Origin: Chloroflexota bacterium | Lineage (GTDB): Bacteria; Chloroflexota; Dehalococcoidia; Lucifugimonadales; Lucifugimonadaceae | Direction of reading: 5' to 3' | Assembly (NCBI GenBank): GCA_027623655.1 | Contig: JAQBVG010000014.1 | Location: 1 to 36,643 of the forward strand | DNA: 36,643 bases | Shown: positions 1 to 8,843 of the stretch, in pieces | Numbering within the stretch: the stretch's first letter is position 1 | How the letters are laid out: each line of letters starts with the position of its first letter | Notes under the pieces: generated by a model | Told to the model about the DNA's origin: nothing | Seen by the model: only the letters and a program-made list of their open reading frames with translations | Databases searched by the model: none | Translations under genes and position numbers: made by a program

Positions 1-164
1 GAAGCCCTGACCCACCTGTTAGGATCACCGTGATAAAGCCAGTGTTGCAACGACCCCTTGAACCTGAGGAGTTCATGAGCCAGTCCGGCTGAAATTCGAC
101 CGATCAGTTCATATTTCCGTATCGCTGTGCGAGAGAGCAGCAGTTGACCGTTTTGGGCACTCAT
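1..164 (-). CDS. Sensor histidine kinase-like protein, N-terminal part (runs off window)
   Basis: An open frame starts at an ATG whose bases overlap the TGA stop of the upstream receiver-domain gene (ATGA) and stays open to the window edge, giving 54 codons. Residues 20-32 read LIGRISAGLAHEL, which resembles the H-box of HisKA histidine kinases, with H30 as the candidate phospho-acceptor. The position directly after a receiver-domain gene fits a cognate kinase. After the H-box the sequence does not continue with the usual N/T-P pattern. One alternative frame reads TPQVQGVVATLAL at that point, so a frameshift just after the H-box is possible. Kinase identity is an inference from one short motif; only the start is visible. 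Confidence 0.4.
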   Translation of the reverse strand, partial: MSAQNGQLLLSRTAIRKYELIGRISAGLAHELLRFKGSLQHWLYHGDPNRWVRA

Positions 165-796
165 CTTGGAGCCACCCTTTCGCGACCCTGAACACCGAGT
201 ACCTCGAGTACCTGCCTGACCTGTTTCACGTGTACTGGCTTTCGGATGAGCGTGATCGGTCCATAGTCCATCGCCTCGTTGATAAGTGCAACATCGGCCG
301 CCCCGGTGATCAACACGACAGGCGTTTTTTTCGTTCGTCGCTCGATCGAGTCGAGCAATTTGATTCCCGAACCCCCGGGCATGATCAAATCTAGGAATAT
401 GACTTTGTAGTCAGTTGATTCAAGTCTGGCTATTCCTTCAGCTGCGGTACCAGCACTGGTTACGGAAATGTTCTCGCCTTCCAGTATCGTTGTGAGTAGC
501 CTTACTATCTGTGGATCGTCGTCAACAAGGAGAACTTGCGGAGAGTCGCGGGCAGGTTCAACAGTTTTCGCGAATGTTCCAAGACCATGCTCGGAGCGGA
601 CCAGCCCTCGTTGCTCAAGAAGGTCGACCGCCGACCGCAGGGTCGTCAGAGACACACCGTACCGCTTTGCCATCTCGTGCTGGCTTGGCAGGCGCTCGCC
701 ATTTTTAACATCGCCAGATTCGATCTGTCGTTGGAGGTCGTCGGCGATGGTTACATATCGCAGTCCGGGGCTATTCGTTTCGGTACGTGAAACCAT
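161..796 (-). CDS. GntR-type winged-helix / response-receiver fusion regulator
   Basis: This 211-residue protein has a GntR-family winged helix at about residues 11-78 (SGDVKNGERLPSQHEMAKRY, then the recognition-helix and wing segment). A complete CheY-like receiver domain follows at about 87-203. The receiver residues are all present: acidic pocket D92/D93, phospho-acceptor D136 in FLDLIMPG, T164 and K186 in RKP. The domain order is inverted relative to ordinary response regulators, which carry the receiver first. Its stop overlaps the start of the downstream kinase-like gene, suggesting a two-component pair. The role would be phosphorylation-dependent DNA binding; target genes cannot be read from the sequence. 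The 205 bp in front of the ATG hold no recognisable operator. Confidence 0.85.
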   Translation of the reverse strand: MVSRTETNSPGLRYVTIADDLQRQIESGDVKNGERLPSQHEMAKRYGVSLTTLRSAVDLLEQRGLVRSEHGLGTFAKTVEPARDSPQVLLVDDDPQIVRLLTTILEGENISVTSAGTAAEGIARLESTDYKVIFLDLIMPGGSGIKLLDSIERRTKKTPVVLITGAADVALINEAMDYGPITLIRKPVHVKQVRQVLEVLGVQGRERVAPR

Positions 797-1001
797 TCAG
801 AAATTGACTCGAGCCGGTCTAGTGTCGGTGAACTCACTACGCCAGTTGCACATTCGGACGTACCTGTATTGAGGGTCTTTCGGAAGACCGGTACTCCGGA
901 AGTTACCATGTCCTGAGCCCCGGTCAAGTGGGAGGTAGCACCAATATTGATAGTCCACACCCAACGCGCACCGAGGTTTCCACCGCTCTGACACCCGCCG
1001 A

Positions 1002-2999
1002 TCACCCAGAGCTGGCTAATGGCCTGCCCGTGAATGGATCGTCATACGCCGCGAGTGAAGTGTCAGTCTGAGAATAAGACCCCAGCAGGCTGAGTATCGT
1101 GGGTGCTACATCGAACAGGCGTGCCTGGTAGACGGGAACGGCCACATCGAGAACTGTGCCACCTGGCTCAATTATCGTAGTCAGCACATCGTTTACGGAG
1201 TGGGCAGAGGTGTCATCCTCGATATTCCCGTGGTCGGATGTGATAACCATGTGGTAGCCCCTGCTCTGCGCGCTATTCGCGATTCTTACGAGGGCGTTTG
1301 CCGCAGCGCGGTATGCGGCCTTGGCTTCGTCGTATCGTGCTGGAAGCAGGTGCCCGACCATATCCGGGGCGGCAATGTTGCAGCAAATGAGACGAGAGCG
1401 GCCCGATTCGATGGCAACTTGCACCTGTTCGGTGATCTCTGGCGCCCGCATACCCGGATGGAGATAGAAGTCGGTGTCAGTCCTGACGCCATCTTCGTCA
1501 CCATGCGAGGGGATCACGAGCCTAACTTCCGACGCCTCGGAAACCGGCCCCTCTCTTCTGCCACGGAAGAAGAACCCCATGTGCGAAGCTTTGACGCTTT
1601 CGGCGATCAGGGTGTACTCATCTCCTGCGTTCGATTCAGGCCACCGTGCCAGAATATTGTCTGCATGAGGAACCGTCGGAAAGGCCACGGCCACTCCGTA
1701 TTCCACCTCGAAAATCGGGTGGTATTCGGCGATTGCGCAAATATCCAGACCCAGGCCGTGATCGATCCAGGAGCCGTCCCACGGGCGTCCCCTTACCAAT
1801 CCTTCCTTTTCGAGGAATGCGCGGGCGCCCGCGAGAGAACCGATCTTCGAACGTTGACGATCAGATCTGAAATTGAGATCTACAAATGCGTCACCTGCTG
1901 AGAGAGTCGGCACCGACTGGTCACGCCGAAGAATAGATATCGGTGGTATGTCTTGATCCGTCATTCCTTCACCGTGATACCTGGAAATCACAGAGCGGGC
2001 TTCTTCGAATCCAGAAACCGGCCGACCAACCGACCCCATAAGATGATCGAAGTCCTGCTTTGCCGACGCTTCCCGGTAGTCACGGTCCATCGCGGTTGAG
2101 CGCCCGATAATCCAGGCGAGCGATTCCTCAGCGCCGTATCTTCCCAACAACTGTTGCAGTCGGCCGAGGAAATCTCCCGATCCGTTTCGTGCCACCAGTG
2201 AACTGTCGGCCACGGAGTCACGACCGTCGAGAATCGCCTGCATCTGGACGTGTTCCGGCGAGATTTTGTGCCTGACGAACACCAGTTCACAGAATGCTTC
2301 CAGGTGATTCCAGGCACTGTGGACCCGTCCATCGCCCCCGCCGACGCCGGAAAGGAGCACGCAAAAATTTATCGTTCGACCGTTTTTAGATGCACGAGAA
2401 ATGATGCCGTTCAATGCGGGATTTTCGAAGAACGTACCTGAATCGATCGCACGTGTTATTTCGAGCGGGAGCTGCGGAGCAAGTATCGTATTTCCGATTT
2501 GCAGGTGTCCGGTTTCAGAGTTGCCCTGGACTGCGGGATCGAGGTCTTCGAAACCGGCCCAGATTCCCGCCGCACTCGTCGGTAACGTCAAGTGGGAGTT
2601 GCGAAGTTTCGACAGGTCGTGAGCTCCTGATGCCCACGGGACGTAACGATGCTCGTTGGCGACCTTTTCGATCAGGGTGTCGATTCGACTGCGAAGCTCG
2701 GGGTCAAGTGTTTCGGAAGCCGTTTTCAGATCACTGACCCATGCGACGGCCAGAACGGTTGAAGTTTCCTGTTGGAGCGATTCAACATGCACCGTGTAGA
2801 GCAGGTTCTTGGCCCACCTGACGTCGCGTCCGACGCCAATCGCTGCCGCAACGAGAAATTCACGGTCCTGGTCGTTCAGTCTGTCCCATGCCGCATCAAC
2901 GACCCCCAGGCTTCTTTCACGACTGAAGCCCAACCCGTCGATTACAACCAGAACAACTTTCCGTTCCAACGATGCCAATTCGGGTGTTTTTCCTGTCAT
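1002..2999 (-). CDS. gpmI: 2,3-bisphosphoglycerate-independent phosphoglycerate mutase, enlarged form
   Basis: The protein would interconvert 3- and 2-phosphoglycerate in glycolysis and gluconeogenesis with two metal ions. Alkaline-phosphatase-superfamily motifs are in order: VVLVVIDGLG with metal ligand D21, GNSETGHLQIG with the phospho-serine S161, ILDGRD, a GR-x4-MDRD motif, LNFRSDRQR, NIAAPDMVGH and ITSDHGN near the C-terminus. The length is 665 residues, against about 510-550 for the family. The extra length lies mainly between D21 and S161: that spacing is 140 residues instead of about 50. The inserted part is not recognised. The gene lies 37 bp behind a DUF192 lipoprotein gene on the same strand. 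Activity is likely because the catalytic motifs are kept, but the insertion makes the exact role less certain. Confidence 0.85.
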   Translation of the reverse strand: MTGKTPELASLERKVVLVVIDGLGFSRERSLGVVDAAWDRLNDQDREFLVAAAIGVGRDVRWAKNLLYTVHVESLQQETSTVLAVAWVSDLKTASETLDPELRSRIDTLIEKVANEHRYVPWASGAHDLSKLRNSHLTLPTSAAGIWAGFEDLDPAVQGNSETGHLQIGNTILAPQLPLEITRAIDSGTFFENPALNGIISRASKNGRTINFCVLLSGVGGGDGRVHSAWNHLEAFCELVFVRHKISPEHVQMQAILDGRDSVADSSLVARNGSGDFLGRLQQLLGRYGAEESLAWIIGRSTAMDRDYREASAKQDFDHLMGSVGRPVSGFEEARSVISRYHGEGMTDQDIPPISILRRDQSVPTLSAGDAFVDLNFRSDRQRSKIGSLAGARAFLEKEGLVRGRPWDGSWIDHGLGLDICAIAEYHPIFEVEYGVAVAFPTVPHADNILARWPESNAGDEYTLIAESVKASHMGFFFRGRREGPVSEASEVRLVIPSHGDEDGVRTDTDFYLHPGMRAPEITEQVQVAIESGRSRLICCNIAAPDMVGHLLPARYDEAKAAYRAAANALVRIANSAQSRGYHMVITSDHGNIEDDTSAHSVNDVLTTIIEPGGTVLDVAVPVYQARLFDVAPTILSLLGSYSQTDTSLAAYDDPFTGRPLASSG

Positions 3000-3036
3000 T
3001 TCGTAGTCGTGGTACCAGGGAACCGCGCCATCGAGG

Positions 3037-3627
3037 TCACCTGCCAGCGGTGCTCCACGATACGGTCATGTTCGTAATTATGGGATCTCCGAGCCCTTGT
3101 TCTGCCAGCCAGCCACCGGGCAGTTCGAGCGAATTTCGCCAGGCTGCTCCAGGGACATAAGACGCGGCCTCCGCGGCACACCTGACCCGCCACTGTTCGT
3201 CGCCGTCGCGACCCCTGATGCACGGCGACATACTGATCATAGCGACGACACTGCCTGATTGATCGAGGTAGAGGATGTCGATTGGCAGATATGTGTTGTA
3301 CATCCAGAAGCCATCATTTCGATCAGAATCGTAAATAAACAACATTCCTGTACCGGGGCTGACAGTTTCTCGACACATCAATCCCTGCGTTCGTTCACTC
3401 GATTCGTCGGCCAGTTCGACATGTACAGTGATTTCTTTGTGTTCAGTGGAGAGCAGGAGATCCGCGTATGAAAGAGCGCCGTGTTGCAATTCATTGCAGT
3501 CCGGTCCGTCGACGAACCCTGGAGTTGGTTCGGCGGGCGAGGCCTGGCACGAGAGCATGACAATCACCAGAGTTAAGATCGCAGCTGCCAGACCAGCGTT
3601 GTTGTTGTTGGACGAGAGAATTTTCAC
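3037..3627 (-). CDS. DUF192-domain lipoprotein
   Basis: This 196-residue protein begins with a charged N-terminus and a hydrophobic stretch ending in VIVMLSC, a lipobox, so it is probably a membrane-anchored lipoprotein. The remainder matches the DUF192 family: GLMCRETVSPGTGMLFIY, then FWMYNTYLPIDILYLD, a G-SVVAMISMSPC strand and LELPGGWLAEQGL. DUF192 proteins are small beta-barrel domains of unknown biochemical role. The start is GTG at 3627, because the overlapping ATG two bases upstream is followed at once by a stop. Only 6 bp separate this start from that of the divergent MFS gene. It probably forms an operon with gpmI 37 bp downstream. Confidence 0.85.
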   Translation of the reverse strand: MKILSSNNNNAGLAAAILTLVIVMLSCQASPAEPTPGFVDGPDCNELQHGALSYADLLLSTEHKEITVHVELADESSERTQGLMCRETVSPGTGMLFIYDSDRNDGFWMYNTYLPIDILYLDQSGSVVAMISMSPCIRGRDGDEQWRVRCAAEAASYVPGAAWRNSLELPGGWLAEQGLGDPIITNMTVSWSTAGR

Positions 3628-3633
3628 ATCCCG

Positions 3634-4977
3634 ATGGTAGCCGACGGATCAGACAATTCCAGTGAGCGATCGTCGAGGTCGACTGTTCCCGGAGTGCCAA
3701 CGATAGCCCAGACGGCAGACGCGGTACCACAACAGACCTTACCAAGGCCTCGTATTGCTCCATTCGCCGCGTTCAGAATTCGGAGTTTCAGGTTCCAGTG
3801 GTCTGCTGATGCAATGACCACCTGGGGATCGGAGATGGAGACGCTGATCCTTGCGTGGTACATCCTCGTCGAGACCGATTCGCCGTTTCTGCTTGGATTA
3901 CTGGGTGCTCTCAGATTCTCCGGGACTCTCACGGCTCCGATAATCGGCGTCATTGCCGACCGGATGAGCCGCAAGGTCATGCTTATCATTTTGCGGTCGG
4001 GTGCGGGAGTTTCAGCACTGGCCTTGTTGCTGCTGGTTGCCCTCGAACTACTCCAGCCCTGGCACGTCTTTGTGATCTCCGGCATCAGTGGAATTTTCAG
4101 ACCTGCCGACAACGTTTTGCGGCAATCGTTGATCGCCGACACTGTCCCCCGTGACATGTTGATGAATGCTTCCGGTTTGGCGCGGACGACTCAGGACAGC
4201 GCCCGCATTGTCGGAGCGTTGCTGGGCGCAGCGATGCTTTCGCAACTCGGCATCGGCTGGGCATACGTTGGGGTGACAGGTTTTTACGTCCTGAGCGTGC
4301 TGCTGGGATTCGGGATCAACCCGATGCGATCGAGTGTTCAAACCGTACACGCGAACCCGTTTGCCGAGATGAAGGAGGGGGTCAAGTACATGGTCGGATC
4401 CCCGGCTATCCAGCCGGTGATGTTCCTTGCTTTTCTCGTCAATTTGACTGCGTTCCCACTCACCAATGGCCTGTTGCCGGTGGTGGCGCGCGACGTTTAC
4501 ACATCTGACGAAAACGGTCTGGGCCGTATGGTCGCAACATTCGCGCTCGGCGCACTGATCGGTTCCCTCGCCATGGCGGCGCTTGTAAATTCACGTCGCC
4601 CGGAGAGATTTATGATGTTCACGATGGTGCTCTGGTACCTGTTGTTGATCCTCTTCGCGCAGACCGACTCCCTGATCGTTGGCCTACTCCTCCTCGCCCT
4701 GATAGGGGCTTCCATTAGTTTCTGCATGGTTTCGATGTCGGTCGCACTGATGACATTTACAAAATACGAGATGAGAGGACGGGTGATGGGTGTGAGGATG
4801 CTGGCTGTATACGGACTACCGCTAGGATTGGTCGTTGGTGGCTGGCTGATCGAACAGTACGGAGTCCGACCCGTGATCTCCGGTTATGCAGTCGGAGGGC
4901 TTATCGCAGCTGGACTTGCAGTACTCAAATGGCCGGGGCTGCTCAGCGGTTTTGAGCGTGGAGAGCACGGTCTTTAG
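3634..4977 (+). CDS. MFS transporter (EntS/MFS_3-like)
   Basis: This 447-residue protein has about 12 hydrophobic segments and the motif-A loop GVIADRMSRKVML between TM2 and TM3. The core begins at about residue 42 (PFAAFRIRSFRFQW), the usual N-terminal pattern of MFS_3/EntS-type exporters. Substrates of this group include siderophores and drugs; the substrate here cannot be named. The first 40 residues are hydrophilic and not conserved in character, so translation may begin at a later codon, for example the GTG at 3694. With the ATG at 3634, only 6 bp would remain to the divergent DUF192 gene. The gene ends 112 bp from the convergent enolase-superfamily gene; no clear terminator is seen there. 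Confidence 0.8.
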   Translation: MVADGSDNSSERSSRSTVPGVPTIAQTADAVPQQTLPRPRIAPFAAFRIRSFRFQWSADAMTTWGSEMETLILAWYILVETDSPFLLGLLGALRFSGTLTAPIIGVIADRMSRKVMLIILRSGAGVSALALLLLVALELLQPWHVFVISGISGIFRPADNVLRQSLIADTVPRDMLMNASGLARTTQDSARIVGALLGAAMLSQLGIGWAYVGVTGFYVLSVLLGFGINPMRSSVQTVHANPFAEMKEGVKYMVGSPAIQPVMFLAFLVNLTAFPLTNGLLPVVARDVYTSDENGLGRMVATFALGALIGSLAMAALVNSRRPERFMMFTMVLWYLLLILFAQTDSLIVGLLLLALIGASISFCMVSMSVALMTFTKYEMRGRVMGVRMLAVYGLPLGLVVGGWLIEQYGVRPVISGYAVGGLIAAGLAVLKWPGLLSGFERGEHGL

Positions 4978-5089
4978 CAGTTGGCGGGTCGAACAGCGGC
5001 CTGTGGTCCGTAGCGGTCAGGTCGTTGCTTGATCGTTTTAGATCGACTGGAAATCCAATACGTGACGGAGAACAGCGGTGAAGCGCCGC

Positions 5090-6211
5090 TTACTGCATGT
5101 TGTCCCATACATTTGTGGTTTTTGAAGGCCTGTCGCTGCTTCGCTGGCGCATTCGGTCGATGTTGTAATCGAGCCCCAGCCCCGGTCCGTCAGGGATTCG
5201 TATAAACCCGTCTTCGACTGTATACGGTGTGTCGATAATCGAGTCGTTGTCGCGAATCCCCACGGTCTCGATGTTGTATTCCTGGGCGTAGGGAAAGTTG
5301 TTGCTCGGTGCCAGAAGGTGAGCATGTGCTGCAGTCGAACCGTACGGCTGGGTGTTGTGGATCGTCATGGTTGCCGCGTGTGCCGAAAGCACCGCCTCGA
5401 TCTTCAGAAACTCTGTTATACCCCCAACTTTTACAACATCTGGCTGGACAATGTCGGGTCGGCCTTCCCTGATTAGTTTCAGGTGATCCCAGCGGGTGAA
5501 CGCGTTTTCACCCGAGGCGACCGGCATGTCCAGGGCATCGGCAATCGTTGCGAGCCCCTCCAGGTTCCGAACATGCACAGGCTCCTCGTAGTGGAATACG
5601 CCGAGATCCTGTAACTGCCGACCTATCTCGATTGCGTGGTGTACCGAGTACGCTCCGTTGACGTCGACCAGGACATCCACGTCATAGCCGACCTCCTTAC
5701 GAATCGCTGTCACGGTCTCGATGGTCAGATCACCTGGGTCATCTAGCTTGCCAGGTACAGCCGAATGCATCTTGTAGGCGGAGTAGCCCTGATCTCGGAA
5801 ATGTGCGACGCGCCTTGCTTCAACATCTGGAGGCATGTCCTGTGCCAGGGAGCTGGCGTAGACCTTAATCTTGTCCCTGCGTTTACCTCCGATCAGGTTG
5901 TAAATCGGAGTCTCCAGGGCCTTGCCTTTGAGGTCCCACAGCGCAATATCGACTCCAGCCGCGGCTGTCAGCAGCGCTCCGGTCGGTCCGGCGACGCCAC
6001 CGGCCTTAAGCATGTCGTCCCATATTTCTTCTGAGTCGAAAGGTGACCTGCCGATCACCAGCGGGGCAAATATAGTTTCGACAGCGATCTTCGAAACGTA
6101 GGGAGCGCAGCGAAAGCATTCGCCAAATCCGGTGATTCCTTCGTCGGTGTGAAGGATTACGTATGGATACTCTTCGTCGAGTACAAGGCACTCGACACTA
6201 ATTATTTTCAT
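5090..6211 (-). CDS. Mandelate racemase/muconate lactonizing (enolase) superfamily enzyme
   Basis: This 373-residue enzyme has the two-domain enolase-superfamily layout: an N-terminal capping domain, then a TIM barrel. Metal ligands are D183 (LVDVNG), E209 (HYEEPV) and E235 (ASGENAF), spaced 26/26 as in mandelate racemase. A D258-H285 pair, spaced 27, corresponds to that subgroup's His-Asp dyad. The barrel-strand-2 motif is K147-M-H149 instead of K-x-K, which points to the acid-sugar dehydratase side of the subgroup. The likely reaction is abstraction of the alpha-proton of a carboxylate substrate, probably dehydrating a sugar acid; the substrate is unknown. The gene starts inside the last four bases of ispH (ATGA), so the two are translationally coupled. 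Confidence 0.85.
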   Translation of the reverse strand: MKIISVECLVLDEEYPYVILHTDEGITGFGECFRCAPYVSKIAVETIFAPLVIGRSPFDSEEIWDDMLKAGGVAGPTGALLTAAAGVDIALWDLKGKALETPIYNLIGGKRRDKIKVYASSLAQDMPPDVEARRVAHFRDQGYSAYKMHSAVPGKLDDPGDLTIETVTAIRKEVGYDVDVLVDVNGAYSVHHAIEIGRQLQDLGVFHYEEPVHVRNLEGLATIADALDMPVASGENAFTRWDHLKLIREGRPDIVQPDVVKVGGITEFLKIEAVLSAHAATMTIHNTQPYGSTAAHAHLLAPSNNFPYAQEYNIETVGIRDNDSIIDTPYTVEDGFIRIPDGPGLGLDYNIDRMRQRSSDRPSKTTNVWDNMQ

Positions 6212-7158
6212 CCTGGCTCCGTGTCACTTTTGCTTGCACGCCTGCCATCTCCGACCATGCTCCGAAGCCCTCGGGGGATTGCAAAAGTGGTTTTCTCTTC
6301 GCCCGGGCCGACCCTGAAAACATTGTCCGGGTTGATCGCATCGATGACCGCCCTGACCTGCTTTTCGGGGGTCGAGGCCCCAGAGGTGATACCAACTCGC
6401 GTGATCCCGGCCAGCCAGGAATAGTCGAGTTCCTCAGGTCCGTTGATCAGGTATGCGGGGATTCCTTTGTTTATGGCCACATCTTTCAGGCGGTTGCAGT
6501 TAGAACTGTTCTGTGCGCCGATCACAAGCACCATTTCCGTCAACTCTGAAAGCTCCGTCGCAGCAGCCTGACGGTTGGTCGTTGCGTAGCAGATGTCGTT
6601 GCGAACGATTGCGCTGGGATGAATCTCCCTGATTCTGTTGACGGCAGCAGCGGTGTCTCGGACGGAAAGCGTCGTCTGCGTCAGCACTGCGACCTCGGTG
6701 CCTTCATCCCAATCGGGCAATTTCCAATCCCCGCGCTCATCGACCAGCTCCATCTCGGTTTGTCCGGTGGTGCCAATCACTTCCTGGTGTCCGTCATGCC
6801 CGACCAGGACAATTTTTTTACCTTCATTGGCGTATTTTTTGGCTTCGTTGTGGACGCGGGTCACCAGCGGGCAAGTTGCGTCGAGCACTGTCAACCGCCT
6901 GTCACGGGCGATCTGATAATCACTGGGAGGCGAACCATGGGCAGAGAACACAACTACTGCGTCTTCCGGAACATCCGAGACCTGTTCGACCGTGATGGCA
7001 CCCATCGCCTCGACATCCGCGACCACTTTGGGGTTGTGGACGATCTGGTGCTTTACGTAGACAGGTGTCCCGTACTGCTCGATAGCCAGCTGAACGATAT
7101 CGACTGCGAGGTCAACTCCGGCACAAAAGCCTCTTGGGCTGGCGAGGTAGACATCCAT
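6208..7158 (-). CDS. ispH: 4-hydroxy-3-methylbut-2-enyl diphosphate reductase
   Basis: IspH carries out the last step of the MEP isoprenoid pathway, reducing HMBPP to IPP and DMAPP with a [4Fe-4S] cluster. The 316-residue protein has the three cluster cysteines C12 (RGFCAGV), C96 (DATCPLV) and C190 (NDICYATTNRQ). The diphosphate/active-site residues H41, H74, H124 and E126 are at the expected positions, and SSNCNRL follows near the C-terminal part. Length is normal. The 175 bp upstream separate it from the second MFS gene and must hold its promoter; no strong consensus is seen. Downstream it overlaps the enolase-superfamily gene by 4 nt. Confidence 0.96.
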   Translation of the reverse strand: MDVYLASPRGFCAGVDLAVDIVQLAIEQYGTPVYVKHQIVHNPKVVADVEAMGAITVEQVSDVPEDAVVVFSAHGSPPSDYQIARDRRLTVLDATCPLVTRVHNEAKKYANEGKKIVLVGHDGHQEVIGTTGQTEMELVDERGDWKLPDWDEGTEVAVLTQTTLSVRDTAAAVNRIREIHPSAIVRNDICYATTNRQAAATELSELTEMVLVIGAQNSSNCNRLKDVAINKGIPAYLINGPEELDYSWLAGITRVGITSGASTPEKQVRAVIDAINPDNVFRVGPGEEKTTFAIPRGLRSMVGDGRRASKSDTEPG

Positions 7159-7333
7159 TAATTGGCATCCAATTCGAAGTGGGATTCACGTTTAGCGCAG
7201 TCAGTCGTCAGATTTGAGTTCTCCAGCCGACCTAGCCGAAGCAACGAAGCCGTGAACTGCAATCATGGTACGCACCGATTATATCGGCGATGAGAATGTG
7301 TTCCCGTGCCGAGGCGCCAGGTCTGGCACCGGT

Positions 7334-8773
7334 TTAGACCTGTTCTGGTGTGATTGCAGCGACAGGTTCAGACTCGATCACGTGGCGATCCCGCTCCGCA
7401 TTCCGCGCCACTTTACCCAGGAGTACCGCAGACATGGCAAAGGCGAACGCTACCGACACAAGAATTACTTTGTATCCGAAATGTTCCGATACGTTATTCA
7501 GTTCATCGATTCCGATTCCGGCGAACCTGGCTGCGGCGGCACCAACCAGCGTGGCGATACTTGTATACCCAAGTTCTTTTCCGGCGGAAGCACGCCTCAC
7601 GAGGTCGTTCGCAACGGTCCACGTCAAAGTCAGGAAAAGCCCGATGGAGATGCCGACGGCGATACCGATCAAGAGGACAGGGCCGATCGAGTTGACGAAT
7701 AGCAGAGACAACGATGCCAGGGCACCGCTGAGTCCGGCGACACCAAACAACTTATCTCGTCCAAGGCGGTCGGCCAGCCAGCCGGCCGGCACGACCACGA
7801 TCGCCGCGGCTGCGACGATGATCACGACGAGCCGATCGGCACCGGCTGCGGGATTTTTCAATCCAACAACGTCTTGCAAGAAAAATAGTGCGTATATCTG
7901 CAACGATGACATTGCCGCAATGCCGAACGCTAGGGCCACAAGGAACGCGAAGTAATTTCGACTAATAGTTGTCCGGTCCGGGCTGTTGACGACGTCTCCG
8001 GGCTGCTTCCGTTCCATCATCAGAATTCGGATATTAGGAATGGAAATTCCGGTTCTCGGACGCAGCGACAGGACGGTCCACATGGTGGTTGCGATAAGAA
8101 CGACGACCATCAACGCGATTGCATACCACATCCATTCGCGGGAATCGACGGGATCGTAGCGCGCCATGAACTGCAATACGATTACCGTGACGATTCCGGC
8201 GCCCAGCAAACGCCAGAGGTTGAGCACGCCAGCCGCTTCACCACGCCGGGTTGGCGAAACGTGATCGATGATCAGGGCGTTCGCTGGACCCTGACCAAAA
8301 TTTCCGAAAATCTGCATGGCGAGGATTATCAAAGCAAGCGATACAAAAGTCGTGACGTACCCAAAAAGAACTGTAACGACTGCGAGGCCAAGACCACCGA
8401 CTAGAATATAAGGCAGGCGCCTCCCGCCCCTTTTATCGCGGTCACTTAGCGTTCCAGCGAACAATTGAATAGCGGCAGCAGTGCTCAATCCAAGGAGCGA
8501 AAGCAGACCAAGTGCGCCATTTTTGTCGAGGGTGTAACCAAGTACTTCGACTGTTCTCATATCAAGCGCTTCAAGAATTTTAAATGGCAAAATCCCGGAA
8601 CCGACCCCGGTCCATACACCGGATAGTCCGAACGCGTAGAAACTCAGGTTCGTGAAACTACGCGGACCAATTCGATAGTCTGCAGCGACACGCCCGAACA
8701 CCGTCCGGCGCGGCCTCTTTCGGGCTGGTCTGCCCGTGGACTGATTATCTTTGTTATCTGTCCCTGCACTCAC
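7334..8773 (-). CDS. MFS transporter (sugar/SLC45-like carrier)
   Basis: This 479-residue membrane protein has about 12 hydrophobic segments in two halves joined by a cytoplasmic loop near residues 235-265. Motif A is visible as AGTLSDRDKRGGRRLPYILV, resembling the GPH/SLC45-type sugar carriers, and the second half repeats it as AGWLADRLGRDKLFG. The N-terminus (residues 1-30) is basic and cytoplasmic. The start is GTG at 8773. The gene diverges from the candidate selenoprotein gene, with 81 bp between the two start codons. The substrate is not determinable from sequence; a small carbohydrate or acid is only a guess. Confidence 0.8.
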   Translation of the reverse strand: MSAGTDNKDNQSTGRPARKRPRRTVFGRVAADYRIGPRSFTNLSFYAFGLSGVWTGVGSGILPFKILEALDMRTVEVLGYTLDKNGALGLLSLLGLSTAAAIQLFAGTLSDRDKRGGRRLPYILVGGLGLAVVTVLFGYVTTFVSLALIILAMQIFGNFGQGPANALIIDHVSPTRRGEAAGVLNLWRLLGAGIVTVIVLQFMARYDPVDSREWMWYAIALMVVVLIATTMWTVLSLRPRTGISIPNIRILMMERKQPGDVVNSPDRTTISRNYFAFLVALAFGIAAMSSLQIYALFFLQDVVGLKNPAAGADRLVVIIVAAAAIVVVPAGWLADRLGRDKLFGVAGLSGALASLSLLFVNSIGPVLLIGIAVGISIGLFLTLTWTVANDLVRRASAGKELGYTSIATLVGAAAARFAGIGIDELNNVSEHFGYKVILVSVAFAFAMSAVLLGKVARNAERDRHVIESEPVAAITPEQV

Positions 8774-8843
8774 AACTCAGAGTCTGCCTTTGCTGTTAAG
8801 GTGCAGCCTACTCTTTGATCGTTCAATACGTGAGTACAGTGTC

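Noticed and set aside
797-1001. Short frames in the gap before the GntR/receiver gene
   Set aside because: Low-complexity translations without SD or recognisable motifs; the gap is more likely the promoter region.
7300-7345. GTGCC...GGCAC inverted repeat near the end of the MFS gene as a terminator
   Set aside because: No T-run follows on either strand and the repeat partly depends on alternative pairings.
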